Made by a program: the position numbers and the translations under genes. Source: Bacillota bacterium (GTDB lineage Bacteria; Bacillota; Clostridia; Peptostreptococcales; Anaerovoracaceae). From it: DNA of 64,000 bases. Shown piece by piece: positions 41,681 to 49,864 of this stretch; the stretch's first letter is position 1, and every line of letters starts with the position of its first letter. The stretch covers positions 1 to 64,000 of the forward strand of contig JAFPXY010000014.1 in the NCBI GenBank assembly GCA_017394515.1, in the 5' to 3' direction. The notes under the pieces are model-generated. The model searched no databases and was not told the origin of the DNA. It worked only from the letters and a program-made list of their open reading frames with translations.

Positions 41681-42574
41681 TTATTTATCGTAATCGAATC
41701 CGCTTGGTTCACCAAGTGGTTTATCTAAAAGCTCAGGATTTTCAAAAATATGTCTTAAGAGCCTTATGCTCTTTGCGAAATAAAAGCCGTCTGCGATCCT
41801 CTCATCCAGAGTAGCTCCAAAATCTATTACATCTCTGATCTCCTTATGTCCATCGGGCATGACCATCTCCTCCTTGTGAAGGGCGCCTATGGTGATCATG
41901 ATGCTGTTGGTTCCGTAATTGTTAAGATGATGATATACGGAGGGACACTTGATGCTGCCCAGATTGCTAGCCAGAACCGTTGTGTAGTTAGGATCGCCTT
42001 CTGTGAGGAATTCAGGATTGATTCCCCAGAAATCCAGCCAGCGGATGATCCTTATGATGAAAATAAGGAAGATCCTGGGTATGGCGGCGAACTTATCCAG
42101 AAGTTCATCGATTCCTCCGGTGGCCACTTCACTCTTTCTCATTTCATTAACATCGCCTACGATCTTTCTACTGATAGAATCAATATTATCATCGTCCTTT
42201 GGAACCAATACCATCAGAGACTCGTTGGCGCCGTCAGCGAATCTGCGCTTGGCCACGAAGCTCAGGGAGATCTCTTCCCTCTCATACATCCTGTAGCCCT
42301 GGATGAAGCGGTTGAGCAGCGGTCTTTCTCTGATGATCCTGTCTATGGAAGTCAGTGCACAGTGAAAGATCGTTGTCTTATATTCAGGATGCTCCGCGTT
42401 TTTCTTTTCCAAGTATTTGATAAGGTTTGTAGCATCAAGTTTATCATTCAGATAAACCTCACAGTCCGTTCTTTTAGGGAAAAGATAGCCCATTACGGTC
42501 TGGAGTCCCGGCGCTTTCACATAGTGGCCGTCCGGCCTGTCGCCGAATTTTTTGTTTTTGATCCTGGTCTTCAT
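41681..42574 (-). CDS. E2/CAT-fold acyltransferase-like protein lacking the catalytic His
   Basis: The 297-residue protein has the fold signature of the 2-oxoacid dehydrogenase E2 catalytic domain/chloramphenicol acetyltransferase family, but no lipoyl or E3-binding domains. The usual C-terminal active-site motif HxxxDG (as in DHRVVDGA) reads DERIADGFYF here (about residues 259-268), with Glu at the position of the catalytic His. The region before it (DVIDFGATL) and PDGHKEIRD are family-like. It overlaps the MBL-fold gene by 4 bp and lies downstream of an acyl-CoA-ligase-type gene, suggesting an acyl-group-handling cluster. Whether it is active is doubtful. Confidence 0.72.
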   Translation of the reverse strand: MKTRIKNKKFGDRPDGHYVKAPGLQTVMGYLFPKRTDCEVYLNDKLDATNLIKYLEKKNAEHPEYKTTIFHCALTSIDRIIRERPLLNRFIQGYRMYEREEISLSFVAKRRFADGANESLMVLVPKDDDNIDSISRKIVGDVNEMRKSEVATGGIDELLDKFAAIPRIFLIFIIRIIRWLDFWGINPEFLTEGDPNYTTVLASNLGSIKCPSVYHHLNNYGTNSIMITIGALHKEEMVMPDGHKEIRDVIDFGATLDERIADGFYFAKSIRLLRHIFENPELLDKPLGEPSGFDYDK

Positions 42575-43356
42575 AAAACGTACTCCTTGTTCTTTTCAGG
42601 CGCGATGCAGGTCACACCGGCCTTTTTAGCGTTTATCTCAAATCCCAGGGTATCAACATTACCGCTCATAGGCGGAAAACTGTCATCTGTATGATACAAA
42701 AATATCTTTTTCGGTTTGAGAGCTTCTACAAATCTCATGGCGTATTTATCCTGATCGGATCTGCCCTGAAGGGCCATGATCAAAAGATCCGCCCCCGTGG
42801 GATATTCCGTCTCAGGGTCCATACCCATGCTCCCCATGATCTGTATTCGCTTACCCTCAGCCCTGAGCTCATAGAAGAGCATTTCACCTTCTTCTTCGTA
42901 AAGTTTTCTCAGAGCTTGTATTTCTCTTAGTCTTTTGATGTTAGCGCGAGTTCTGGGATCCAGCAAAGTCTTGACGACTATGGGAAGATCGAACTTGCAG
43001 TGCCTTCCCTGATAAGCCTCTATCTCCCAGGAGCCAAAGGTCTCCTTGTACCCGGGCTCTATGAGATGCAGCTTATCCGGATCCAGTCCATCCCTCTCCA
43101 GGGATATCAAAGGAGCGGCAGTTCCGTAGATGGGCGTGTTCGTTCCTTTGTAGATGTTTTGGAAGTGATAGATGTGATCGAAATGGCCATGGCTTATATA
43201 GACCCTGTCCGCACTTCTATAGGTTTCTATCAGTTCCGGCCTTCCCGGTTCATCTATGGATCTGTCAAGGGGCATCTCCATGAAGGGATCAAAGGCTATG
43301 GTATGATCATTGGATGTTATCAGAAGCGACGCTGTCGTCAACCATCTTATTTTCAT
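42571..43356 (-). CDS. MBL-fold metallohydrolase
   Basis: The 261-residue protein carries the metallo-beta-lactamase motif SHGHFDHIYHF (about 54-64) and later metal-ligand candidates in QGRHCKFD (about 115) and YHTDDSFPP (about 230). This belongs to the UlaG-like/YtkL-like hydrolases. Its start is well supported by GAGGAGG 8-9 nt upstream. It therefore overlaps the 3' end of the upstream acyl-CoA-ligase gene by 50 bp in another frame, which is long for such overlaps. The substrate is unknown. Confidence 0.83.
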   Translation of the reverse strand: MKIRWLTTASLLITSNDHTIAFDPFMEMPLDRSIDEPGRPELIETYRSADRVYISHGHFDHIYHFQNIYKGTNTPIYGTAAPLISLERDGLDPDKLHLIEPGYKETFGSWEIEAYQGRHCKFDLPIVVKTLLDPRTRANIKRLREIQALRKLYEEEGEMLFYELRAEGKRIQIMGSMGMDPETEYPTGADLLIMALQGRSDQDKYAMRFVEALKPKKIFLYHTDDSFPPMSGNVDTLGFEINAKKAGVTCIAPEKNKEYVL

Positions 43357-45019
43357 TTTCTGCTTCCTCCTCGAGAACTCTGAAGGCTACCTTGCCAACG
43401 AGAGTCTTTGGCATGGATTCCTTGAACACGATCTCTTTGGGAAGTGCATAAGAAGCCACGTGAACAGCGATCTGTTCCATGATGCTCATCTTGGTCTCTT
43501 CCGTAGGTTCATAACCCTCGTTCAAAACCACATAAGCACGTACTCTCTGCATGCGCCTGGGGTCTTTTACTCCTATGACGCAGCTATAGGCCACTTCGTT
43601 GCAGCCATCGATATAGTTCTCTATCTGTCCCGGATATACGTTATATCCGTTGGTTATTATCATTCTCTTGATGCGCTGGGTGAAATAAACGTAACCATCA
43701 TCGTCCATCTTTCCCAGATCTCCGGTGTAGAGCCAGATGTTACCGTCAGCCAAACGTCTCAGCGCTCTGTCGGTCTCAATGGGATTGTTGAGATAACCCT
43801 TCATTACCGAAGGCCCTCTCATGATGATCTCACCCTCTTCTCCGTTGGGAACAACCTCGTCAGTGTCCGGTTTGACTATGGCATATACCATGTCCTTAAA
43901 AGGAAGTCCGATGCTGCCTTCTCTGAAAGTCTTCTTAGGTGTAAGACAGCTGGCAGTTACACATTCCGTAAGGCCGTAACCTTCCCTTACCTGGATACCG
44001 GCATTGTGTTCCTCAAGGAACTTATCAATCTTGTGCTTAAGTTCCACGGAGAGCGTATCTCCTCCGGAAAACATGCCAATCAAGAAACTCATGTCGAAGC
44101 CATCCAGTTCAGGCAGATGCAGCAGAGCTTCAAAGATGGTAGGAACACCGGCTATGATATTTGGTTTCTTACGGATGAGCATATCTGCGTATGACTTAGT
44201 ATTGAAGGTAGGCATCAGAATGCAGCAGACGCCATGCATCATAATTGCGTGAATGTTGATTCCTAAACCAAAGCCATGGAAGATCGGCATGCATCCAAGA
44301 CAGCTGAGCCCTACTCTGAACTCTTCATCTATAGCTTGTCTGGCCTGGATAGCGCAGGAATTGAAGTTCAGGTCTGTTAGTTCGATTCCTTTAGGTCTGC
44401 CGCTGGTTCCTCCTGAGTAAAGAATGACAGCCGTTCTGTCTTCCTCGTATTCAACGGGAGGCAGCTCTTCAGTCCAGCCGGATCTTAAGAATTTAGACCA
44501 GAGAATGGCGTGATCCGTATTGGGATAACCCAGATACTTCCTGCCCTCTTTGGCTATATATAAGGCTTTAAGATGGAGAGGAAGCGCGTTCTGCATCCTG
44601 GCAACCAACACGGTCACCGGGTGATCTACGTCCTTTAGAGCCGCTTCCACCTTAGCGTAAAACATGTCAAGCACCAGGATCATTTTGGATCCGGAATCGT
44701 TAAGGTAGAAGGAAATCTCAGACTGAGCTGACTGTGGATGGATCATGGATGCTACCGCCCCTATCCTGTTAAGTCCGTAGAAAGCGTTTAAGGCCTGGGG
44801 GCAGTTAGGCATACAGATGGTCACCTTGTCTCCCTTATGGATGCCGTTGGCTCTGAAAGCTTTGGCTGCATCCTCTATCTTTTCAACGAAATCCCTGAAA
44901 CTTGTCTTTATGTCATAGAACTCATAAGCGGGTTCATCTGGATATTGTCCTGCTATCCTCTCGATCATCTGAAACATGGTCAGTTTCGGATAATCGATAT
45001 GATATTTAGTCTCTGACAT
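43307..45019 (-). CDS. AMP-dependent acyl-CoA synthetase/ligase
   Basis: This ANL-superfamily enzyme activates a carboxylic acid as acyl-AMP and usually passes it to CoA. The 570-residue protein has the P-loop YSGGTSGRPKGIEL (about 203-216), REGYGLTECVTAS (about 343-355), YTGDLGKMDDDGYVYF and the C-terminal catalytic Lys in MPKTLVGKVAFR. I use the ATG at 45017-45019 (MSETKYHIDYPK); the only start further upstream is a TTG. It has its own promoter (TTGAAT-N17-TATAAT) and an inverted repeat over the start region. It is followed by the MBL and E2-like genes, probably as one operon. A medium/long-chain fatty acid substrate is likely by family only. Confidence 0.9.
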   Translation of the reverse strand: MSETKYHIDYPKLTMFQMIERIAGQYPDEPAYEFYDIKTSFRDFVEKIEDAAKAFRANGIHKGDKVTICMPNCPQALNAFYGLNRIGAVASMIHPQSAQSEISFYLNDSGSKMILVLDMFYAKVEAALKDVDHPVTVLVARMQNALPLHLKALYIAKEGRKYLGYPNTDHAILWSKFLRSGWTEELPPVEYEEDRTAVILYSGGTSGRPKGIELTDLNFNSCAIQARQAIDEEFRVGLSCLGCMPIFHGFGLGINIHAIMMHGVCCILMPTFNTKSYADMLIRKKPNIIAGVPTIFEALLHLPELDGFDMSFLIGMFSGGDTLSVELKHKIDKFLEEHNAGIQVREGYGLTECVTASCLTPKKTFREGSIGLPFKDMVYAIVKPDTDEVVPNGEEGEIIMRGPSVMKGYLNNPIETDRALRRLADGNIWLYTGDLGKMDDDGYVYFTQRIKRMIITNGYNVYPGQIENYIDGCNEVAYSCVIGVKDPRRMQRVRAYVVLNEGYEPTEETKMSIMEQIAVHVASYALPKEIVFKESMPKTLVGKVAFRVLEEEAENENKMVDDSVASDNIQ

Positions 45020-45038
45020 ATACTTTCCCTTCCAAAAC

Positions 45039-45070
45039 AATAATTGCGCCGAAAAAACGACGCAATTATT
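45039..45070. promoter_or_regulatory. Inverted repeat over the start of the acyl-CoA-ligase transcript
   Basis: AATAATTGCG (45039-45048) and CGCAATTATT (45061-45070) are perfect 10-bp arms with a 12-nt centre. The repeat overlaps the -10 box and expected +1 and reaches the ribosome site. It could be an operator or an RNA hairpin; a terminator for ltrA is less likely because it lies downstream of a new promoter. Confidence 0.55.
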
Positions 45071-45096
45071 ATATCACAAGTTCAATTATAATTCAA
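45068..45096 (-). promoter_or_regulatory. Promoter of the acyl-CoA-ligase operon
   Basis: On the minus strand TTGAAT (45091-45096) and TATAAT (45068-45073) are 17 bp apart, starting directly after the ltrA-like stop codon. Confidence 0.72.
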
Positions 45097-45098
45097 TG

Positions 45099-46277
45099 TT
45101 AAGCTTTAGGCATACAGCTCAGTGTTTGCCTTTCCAGCTTAAGAAAGGCTTTTTTGGCACGGATGAAAATTGCGAGCATGCCATAGACCAGAGCAACGGT
45201 TGCAGCCACGTTGACGTACATATTGTTTCTGAAGATCAGCATGATCACTGCAAAGGCAGCCAGCATTACTGCTATCTTTGCTATAAAGACCAGATTTGGT
45301 TTTGTTCGATTCTTCATGTAAATGCCAAGAAGTAACAGAAATACGAAGTACATGATGAGTGAAACCGTCAAAAAAACGGTCTTCGGGAAGATATCCACTT
45401 CACTCTCCCTCATGAATTCCAGAGCAGCCGTAATGGTGCTCAGGGAGAAGATCAGGAAGATATGTATCATCATATATCCTACTCCGTTAGTGATGAGCTC
45501 CCTGTCTATCAAATAATCATAGCAAAGCTCATAGCTTTGGAAGAGTCCAACTACGATAAGGAAGGTCATGAGTTCAAAGTATATGCCTGAAGCTGTGATA
45601 CCGCCCTCAAAATACACCGCTATGGCAACGATCATCTCGCCGAAGGTGAAAACCACGAAGAGCATGGCTCGTTCCGTCAGATGGCCGAAATCCACGGGCA
45701 CCAGATTGTTCACCTTGTTGGTGGCCAGGGTGAAAATGATGCCGAAGGCCAGGGCCGCCGGCGCTATTATCACACCGGTCTTTACATACAGAGGAATCGA
45801 AACCGAGACTATCACGGTTTCCCCTGCCAGCATTACCATGCTGTACAGTATCTGTATGGCCTCCCAAGGCTTGTTGACGCTGTACTTGCGGTATTTCAGC
45901 CAGTAATTGACCAGCATGTTTATAAGTATCAGAGCCCAGGCGATATCGTATTTATAATACGCTCCTTCGGTCCACTCTGCTCTGGTGGCATCGCCCATAA
46001 AGTACAGCAAAAACATGTTGATCATTATCATTATATGGTCCTGCACCCCGTTAGAGCCGTAGCGATTGATATAGAAGGTGGTTATGTTCCATATCTGAAT
46101 GATGACGAGGGTTCCGAGAACGAAGATCAAAAAAGCCCTGGGCGCGATAAAACCGTCCTCGATATGATGTATCAGAGAACTGTTTTTGCCGATCATGTAA
46201 ACGAATATGAGGTCGTATATGAGTTCTATGTACTCGACCTTTTTTTCTTTGATGATCTCAGCTGTATCCTTTAGCAT
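45099..46277 (-). CDS. Low-temperature-requirement protein A (LtrA) family membrane protein
   Basis: The 392-residue protein has about ten or eleven hydrophobic helices and the two LtrA hallmarks. The first is VEYIELIYDLIFVYMIG near the N-terminus (about 15-31). The second is HLTERAMLFVVFTFGEMIVA in the middle (about 197-216), with conserved His, Glu and Arg in membrane context. The family was named from Listeria, where it is needed for growth in the cold; the molecular function is unknown. It lies 6 bp after the truncated GNAT ORF on the same strand. Confidence 0.85.
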   Translation of the reverse strand: MLKDTAEIIKEKKVEYIELIYDLIFVYMIGKNSSLIHHIEDGFIAPRAFLIFVLGTLVIIQIWNITTFYINRYGSNGVQDHIMIMINMFLLYFMGDATRAEWTEGAYYKYDIAWALILINMLVNYWLKYRKYSVNKPWEAIQILYSMVMLAGETVIVSVSIPLYVKTGVIIAPAALAFGIIFTLATNKVNNLVPVDFGHLTERAMLFVVFTFGEMIVAIAVYFEGGITASGIYFELMTFLIVVGLFQSYELCYDYLIDRELITNGVGYMMIHIFLIFSLSTITAALEFMRESEVDIFPKTVFLTVSLIMYFVFLLLLGIYMKNRTKPNLVFIAKIAVMLAAFAVIMLIFRNNMYVNVAATVALVYGMLAIFIRAKKAFLKLERQTLSCMPKA

Positions 46278-46283
46278 TATGTC

Positions 46284-46562
46284 TTATACCTCGCAGGCTT
46301 TGAGGCTTACTCTGATGGCGCCGCCTCTTACTACCTGCTCTCCTACTTCCTTGAATCCCATGGCTTCATGGAACTTAAGGCTCGGTCCGTTATATGGAAT
46401 GGTATCCACTTCGCAGGTAACAACACCGACGCCGGTCTTTCTGGCATGATCCTTTACGTAATCATAAAGCGCTCTTCCAAGGCCGGCGGAGCGATAAGGC
46501 TCGTCGATAACAATCCTGTCGATGTAGAGGAAGTTAGGATACTTCTTAATGCAAAAAATCAT
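46284..46562 (-). pseudogene. C-terminal GNAT acetyltransferase fragment (probably truncated)
   Basis: The 92-residue frame contains a good GNAT core, IDRIVIDEPYRSAGLGRALY (about 14-33), the acetyl-CoA loop, and a normal C-terminal half (YNGPSLKFHEAMGFKEVGEQ). It starts only about 14 residues before the core, so the N-terminal half of the fold (about 60 residues) is missing. Its first codons overlap the 3' end of the M32 peptidase gene by 4 bp and there is no properly spaced ribosome site. A truncated remnant is the simplest reading, although a minimal expressed protein cannot be excluded. Confidence 0.6.
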
Positions 46563-48040
46563 CCTTCGGCTCTTTTCTCAAGATGCCTGAGATAATATTC
46601 ATCGTTAAACTCTTCGCCTGTCGCCATCCTCAGCACTTCATCGGCTGAATATCGGTTGGCATATTTTTGCACATGGTCTCTTAACCATGCCATGATCTCA
46701 GTATAGCGGTCTTCCAGAATGAGTTTCTCCGGATCTATATCCTTTGACATGGCTTCATAGAACTGAGCTGCAAAGGCCGATCCCAGCGCATAGGTCGGGA
46801 AATATCCGAAGTAAGCATAGGGCCAGTGCATGTCCTGAAGCACTCCTGCAGATGGTTTGTCGGGTCTTAAACCCAAGTACTCTTCGTACTTATCAGCCCA
46901 GGCATCTAAGAGATCCACCGCCATCAATCCTCCTTCGAAGATCTCCTTTTCAAGTTCGTAGCGGATCATGATGTGTATGGGGTAAGTTACCTCATCGGAC
47001 TCCGTCCTGATAAGAGAGGGTCTGACCCTCATAAGGCCTTTATAAAAGTCATCGAATCCAATATTATTGAACTGCTGGCCGAATTCCTCCTTGAGCCATG
47101 GATAGACCTTTGTCCAGAAAGCTCTGGATCTTCCCATGTGGTTCTCACAGAGCCTTGACTGTGATTCATGAAGGCCTGCGCTTATGCTTCCGCCGATGAT
47201 GGTCCCGTCATATTTAGGATCTATGTTATGGCCGAACCAGGCATGGCCGGATTCGTGGACCGTGGAAAGTATGGCCTGTGTCGGATCCTTTGGTCTGTAC
47301 TTGGTGGTAAACCTGATATCGCCCTTGGAAACGAAGGACGTAAGCGGATGCTCGGATTCCGTCACTATACACCAGCTGTCGGTAACGCCTAACAGCTGAA
47401 GTACCTTCTTCATGACTTTTCTCTGACCATCTATAGGGAAGTCTCCATTAAATTTATACAGATCATCCCTGCCCGCTTTCTCTTTGATAAGAGGAACTAC
47501 CCTCTCCTTCACATGAGCAAAAAACTCATCGTACCGCTTCATGTTCCAGCCCTTCTGATGGTCATCCAGCATGCGATCATAGAGTCCCAGAGGACTTTCC
47601 TGAAGCATGGTCAGCTTCTTATATCCGTCGATAACCTTCTGAAGATAAGGAGCGTAGTCCTTGAAGTTCTCTTCTTTCTTGGCTTTGAGCCACTGAAGAG
47701 TCGAACGATCCAGATCTTTGCGGAAGGCCTCATATTCTTCGGGAGGAACGTTCCTCTCTTTGGTGAGGCTTTCATAATAGAGTTCGATCTCACGTTTAAG
47801 ATCTCCATCTGTTATTTCCTCAGAATCCTTGAGATCACAGATGATCTCATACATCTTATCATCCTGAAGGAGTCTCATGAATTCTCCGTAAAGGATGGCT
47901 GATCTTTCTCCTCTGTATTCAGCGCCTTCATTTGGACAGCCGTTCACCTGATCTATGCCCATCAGGCTCAAAGCCAGCTGATATGCTGAAAGGCGTTTAT
48001 CCCACTTTCTGAATTCTTTTATCTTTTCTTCAACACTCAT
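46559..48040 (-). CDS. M32-family carboxypeptidase (thermostable carboxypeptidase 1 type)
   Basis: This zinc carboxypeptidase has broad specificity. The 493-residue protein begins MSVEEKIKEFRKWDKRLSAY. It has the M32 motif HESGHAWFGHNID (HESGH at about 256-260), GLHESQSRLCENH (about 287-299) with the third ligand Glu, and the GLRPDKPSAGVLQDMHW block near the C-terminus. The start at 48038-48040 is used because the 88 residues encoded further upstream have no family likeness and lie within the neighbouring gene. It is 2 bp after the alpha/beta-hydrolase gene, so the two are probably co-transcribed. Confidence 0.92.
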   Translation of the reverse strand: MSVEEKIKEFRKWDKRLSAYQLALSLMGIDQVNGCPNEGAEYRGERSAILYGEFMRLLQDDKMYEIICDLKDSEEITDGDLKREIELYYESLTKERNVPPEEYEAFRKDLDRSTLQWLKAKKEENFKDYAPYLQKVIDGYKKLTMLQESPLGLYDRMLDDHQKGWNMKRYDEFFAHVKERVVPLIKEKAGRDDLYKFNGDFPIDGQRKVMKKVLQLLGVTDSWCIVTESEHPLTSFVSKGDIRFTTKYRPKDPTQAILSTVHESGHAWFGHNIDPKYDGTIIGGSISAGLHESQSRLCENHMGRSRAFWTKVYPWLKEEFGQQFNNIGFDDFYKGLMRVRPSLIRTESDEVTYPIHIMIRYELEKEIFEGGLMAVDLLDAWADKYEEYLGLRPDKPSAGVLQDMHWPYAYFGYFPTYALGSAFAAQFYEAMSKDIDPEKLILEDRYTEIMAWLRDHVQKYANRYSADEVLRMATGEEFNDEYYLRHLEKRAEG

Positions 48041-48042
48041 AT

Positions 48043-48990
48043 TCAACCCCAAAATGCAAATATCTTTTCCCAGTAAGGAATCAGATCTTCTGAATCCATC
48101 ATGTAAAGTTCGTGCTTCTTGCCGGGTATCTGGCATAACTCGCAGTCTGACCAATCTGCAAACAGATCCTGAGCGGCATTCTTTACGATGGTATCCGCTC
48201 CTGCCTGGAAGAGAAGTACCGGGATCCTTACGAGATCCGCCTTGGACATGACATAACGGCAGGCTCTGGCAGCCTGTTTGCCCCACTGGATCGAAGGTGA
48301 GCATGTCTGAAGATGTGGGTCGTTCAGTGTCTTTTTGAAGTAATATTCATAGCGGCATCTGGAGTTACCGGCGCTGTTTTCGAAGTCCGGTTCAGGATTG
48401 AAACTTCCGTCTGAACCAAAGGGATTCTTACGCCTCTCCCCTATTCCGATTATGCTGGCTGCGGCATAAACCACAGGCACCGGCACTCTTCCGAAAGTGA
48501 GTCCCAGCATGGGAGAACTTAAAACAGCCTTATCAAATAAATATTGATTGTCTTCGATGACCTCGGCGCCAATACATCCGCCCATGGAGTGACAGTACAG
48601 ATAAACCGGCAACCCCTGTGATGCTGGTTTTACTAAATTTTCAGTAAAGTATACCAGGTCTCTCTCATAATCCCTGAAATGCTCTACATGGACCACGTGA
48701 GGATTGTCGTTTATTCTGAAGGATCTGCCATGACCTCTGTGATCCACTCCCCAGACTTCATAGCCGGCCTGGATCATGTAATAAATGGGTTCGGTAAACT
48801 TCTTGATGGACTCCGTGAAACCGTGGCATATAACCACGCAAGCCTTAGGATCATCTGCTTTATAATGTTCGTAATAAATGGTTTCGCCCGGGTTCCTCTC
48901 GAAGAAGCCGCTTTCCATTCTTTGCGCGAGGAAAGGCTCTACCAGTGTCTTCATATCATTTTCAAAATTTTCTTCTCTGATCCAATTCAT
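48043..48990 (-). CDS. Alpha/beta hydrolase, monoacylglycerol-lipase-like
   Basis: The 315-residue protein has the lipase-type nucleophile elbow YCHSMGGCIG (GxSxG variant HSMGG, about 131-140). It has an oxyanion-hole region CHGFTESIKKF (about 60-70), VWGVDHRGHGRS (about 82-93), a later Asp in LFQAGADTIV and a His in PGKKHELYM. This order matches lysophospholipase/monoacylglycerol lipases. The start at 48988-48990 is set by GGAGGG 7 nt upstream. It is followed after 2 bp by the M32 peptidase gene. Confidence 0.86.
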   Translation of the reverse strand: MNWIREENFENDMKTLVEPFLAQRMESGFFERNPGETIYYEHYKADDPKACVVICHGFTESIKKFTEPIYYMIQAGYEVWGVDHRGHGRSFRINDNPHVVHVEHFRDYERDLVYFTENLVKPASQGLPVYLYCHSMGGCIGAEVIEDNQYLFDKAVLSSPMLGLTFGRVPVPVVYAAASIIGIGERRKNPFGSDGSFNPEPDFENSAGNSRCRYEYYFKKTLNDPHLQTCSPSIQWGKQAARACRYVMSKADLVRIPVLLFQAGADTIVKNAAQDLFADWSDCELCQIPGKKHELYMMDSEDLIPYWEKIFAFWG

Positions 48991-49052
48991 CTCTCGACCC
49001 TCCGTATAATATGCTATTATTATACCCTTATATCCTAAAAAAGACAATACAA

Positions 49053-49073
49053 AAGCCCCTCTTAAAGGGGCTT
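49053..49073 (-). terminator. Terminator of the 225-residue membrane protein gene
   Basis: AAGCCCCT (49053-49060) pairs with AGGGGCTT (49066-49073) around a 5-nt loop. On the minus strand it is followed by TTG and a T-rich stretch near 49036-49042. It lies 18 bp after the stop codon. Confidence 0.75.
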
Positions 49074-49090
49074 GTAAAGATCATTTATGA

Positions 49091-49768
49091 TCAGGACATC
49101 TGGATAATAGGACCCAGAGCCATGGCCAGGATCACACCCAGGAGTAAGCTCACGCAAACCTGAATGATTCCGGTGGCCAGTACGATAGCCATCAAAGCGA
49201 TGATGATGGCATTGAAGAGATCCATGACCATATCCGTAAAGTGGAAATAGATCATTCCACAATCGAAGCAATATGCACCCATAACGCCCAGGATGATTGC
49301 ATCAAAGGCGATGGATGGCCAGCTTCTGCTCTTGGCATACCAAAATATCACCGCAAGCGGAATTGAGATCGCGGTTATCATGATCCATGTGGAAAAGCTC
49401 TCAGGAACGGTTGCTTCTGCGAAAACCTTAGGCAGAAGTGTACGTCCTACGATGGTGCACGCAAAGAATACCAGCTCGTTGATAGCTGCCTTAAGGGGCC
49501 TCGTACTGCATACTGCCACCGTAAGTCCCAGCAGGAACCAGATGGGGAATCTGGAAAAGACTACATCGAACTGCAGGTCTTTAACTATGTCCTGCCACCA
49601 TACCGTGCTGTTTTCCGCAAAAAACTCCGCTGCCTGAGCAAGTAAGCCCACTGCAACGCCGAATACGCCAACTAGTATCGTAGAAAGAACGCTGGCAGGC
49701 ACTGAAGCCGTCAGGTCAGGTTCTCTTACTTTATCTAATGTTTTAAATAATGCTGGTTTCTGTCTCAT
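49091..49768 (-). CDS. Uncharacterised membrane protein
   Basis: I do not recognise a family. The 225-residue protein has a charged N-terminal 25 residues and then about five or six hydrophobic helices: about 25-47, 70-90, 97-110, 125-145, 155-180 and 185-222. It has two Cys in a CFDCG turn (about 168-172). It has its own promoter (TTGATA-N16-TATAAT) and terminator, so it is a single-gene transcript. A GAGGG ribosome site lies upstream of the ATG. Confidence 0.78.
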   Translation of the reverse strand: MRQKPALFKTLDKVREPDLTASVPASVLSTILVGVFGVAVGLLAQAAEFFAENSTVWWQDIVKDLQFDVVFSRFPIWFLLGLTVAVCSTRPLKAAINELVFFACTIVGRTLLPKVFAEATVPESFSTWIMITAISIPLAVIFWYAKSRSWPSIAFDAIILGVMGAYCFDCGMIYFHFTDMVMDLFNAIIIALMAIVLATGIIQVCVSLLLGVILAMALGPIIQMS

Positions 49769-49798
49769 GTCTTCCCTCTAAATAACCTTTATATTACC

Positions 49799-49826
49799 AT
49801 TATACCCAAATCTTGATTTTTATCAA
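49799..49826 (-). promoter_or_regulatory. Promoter of the 225-residue membrane protein gene
   Basis: On the minus strand TTGATA (49821-49826) and TATAAT (49799-49804) are 16 bp apart, about 30 bp before the start codon. Confidence 0.65.
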
Positions 49827-49864
49827 CTAAATATTTTCTTACGATTTTATTATCATAAATTAAT

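Noticed and set aside
48041..48304. 88-residue N-terminal extension of the M32 peptidase
   Set aside because: It overlaps the alpha/beta-hydrolase gene and lacks similarity to M32 proteins, while the ATG at 48040 begins a typical family N-terminus.
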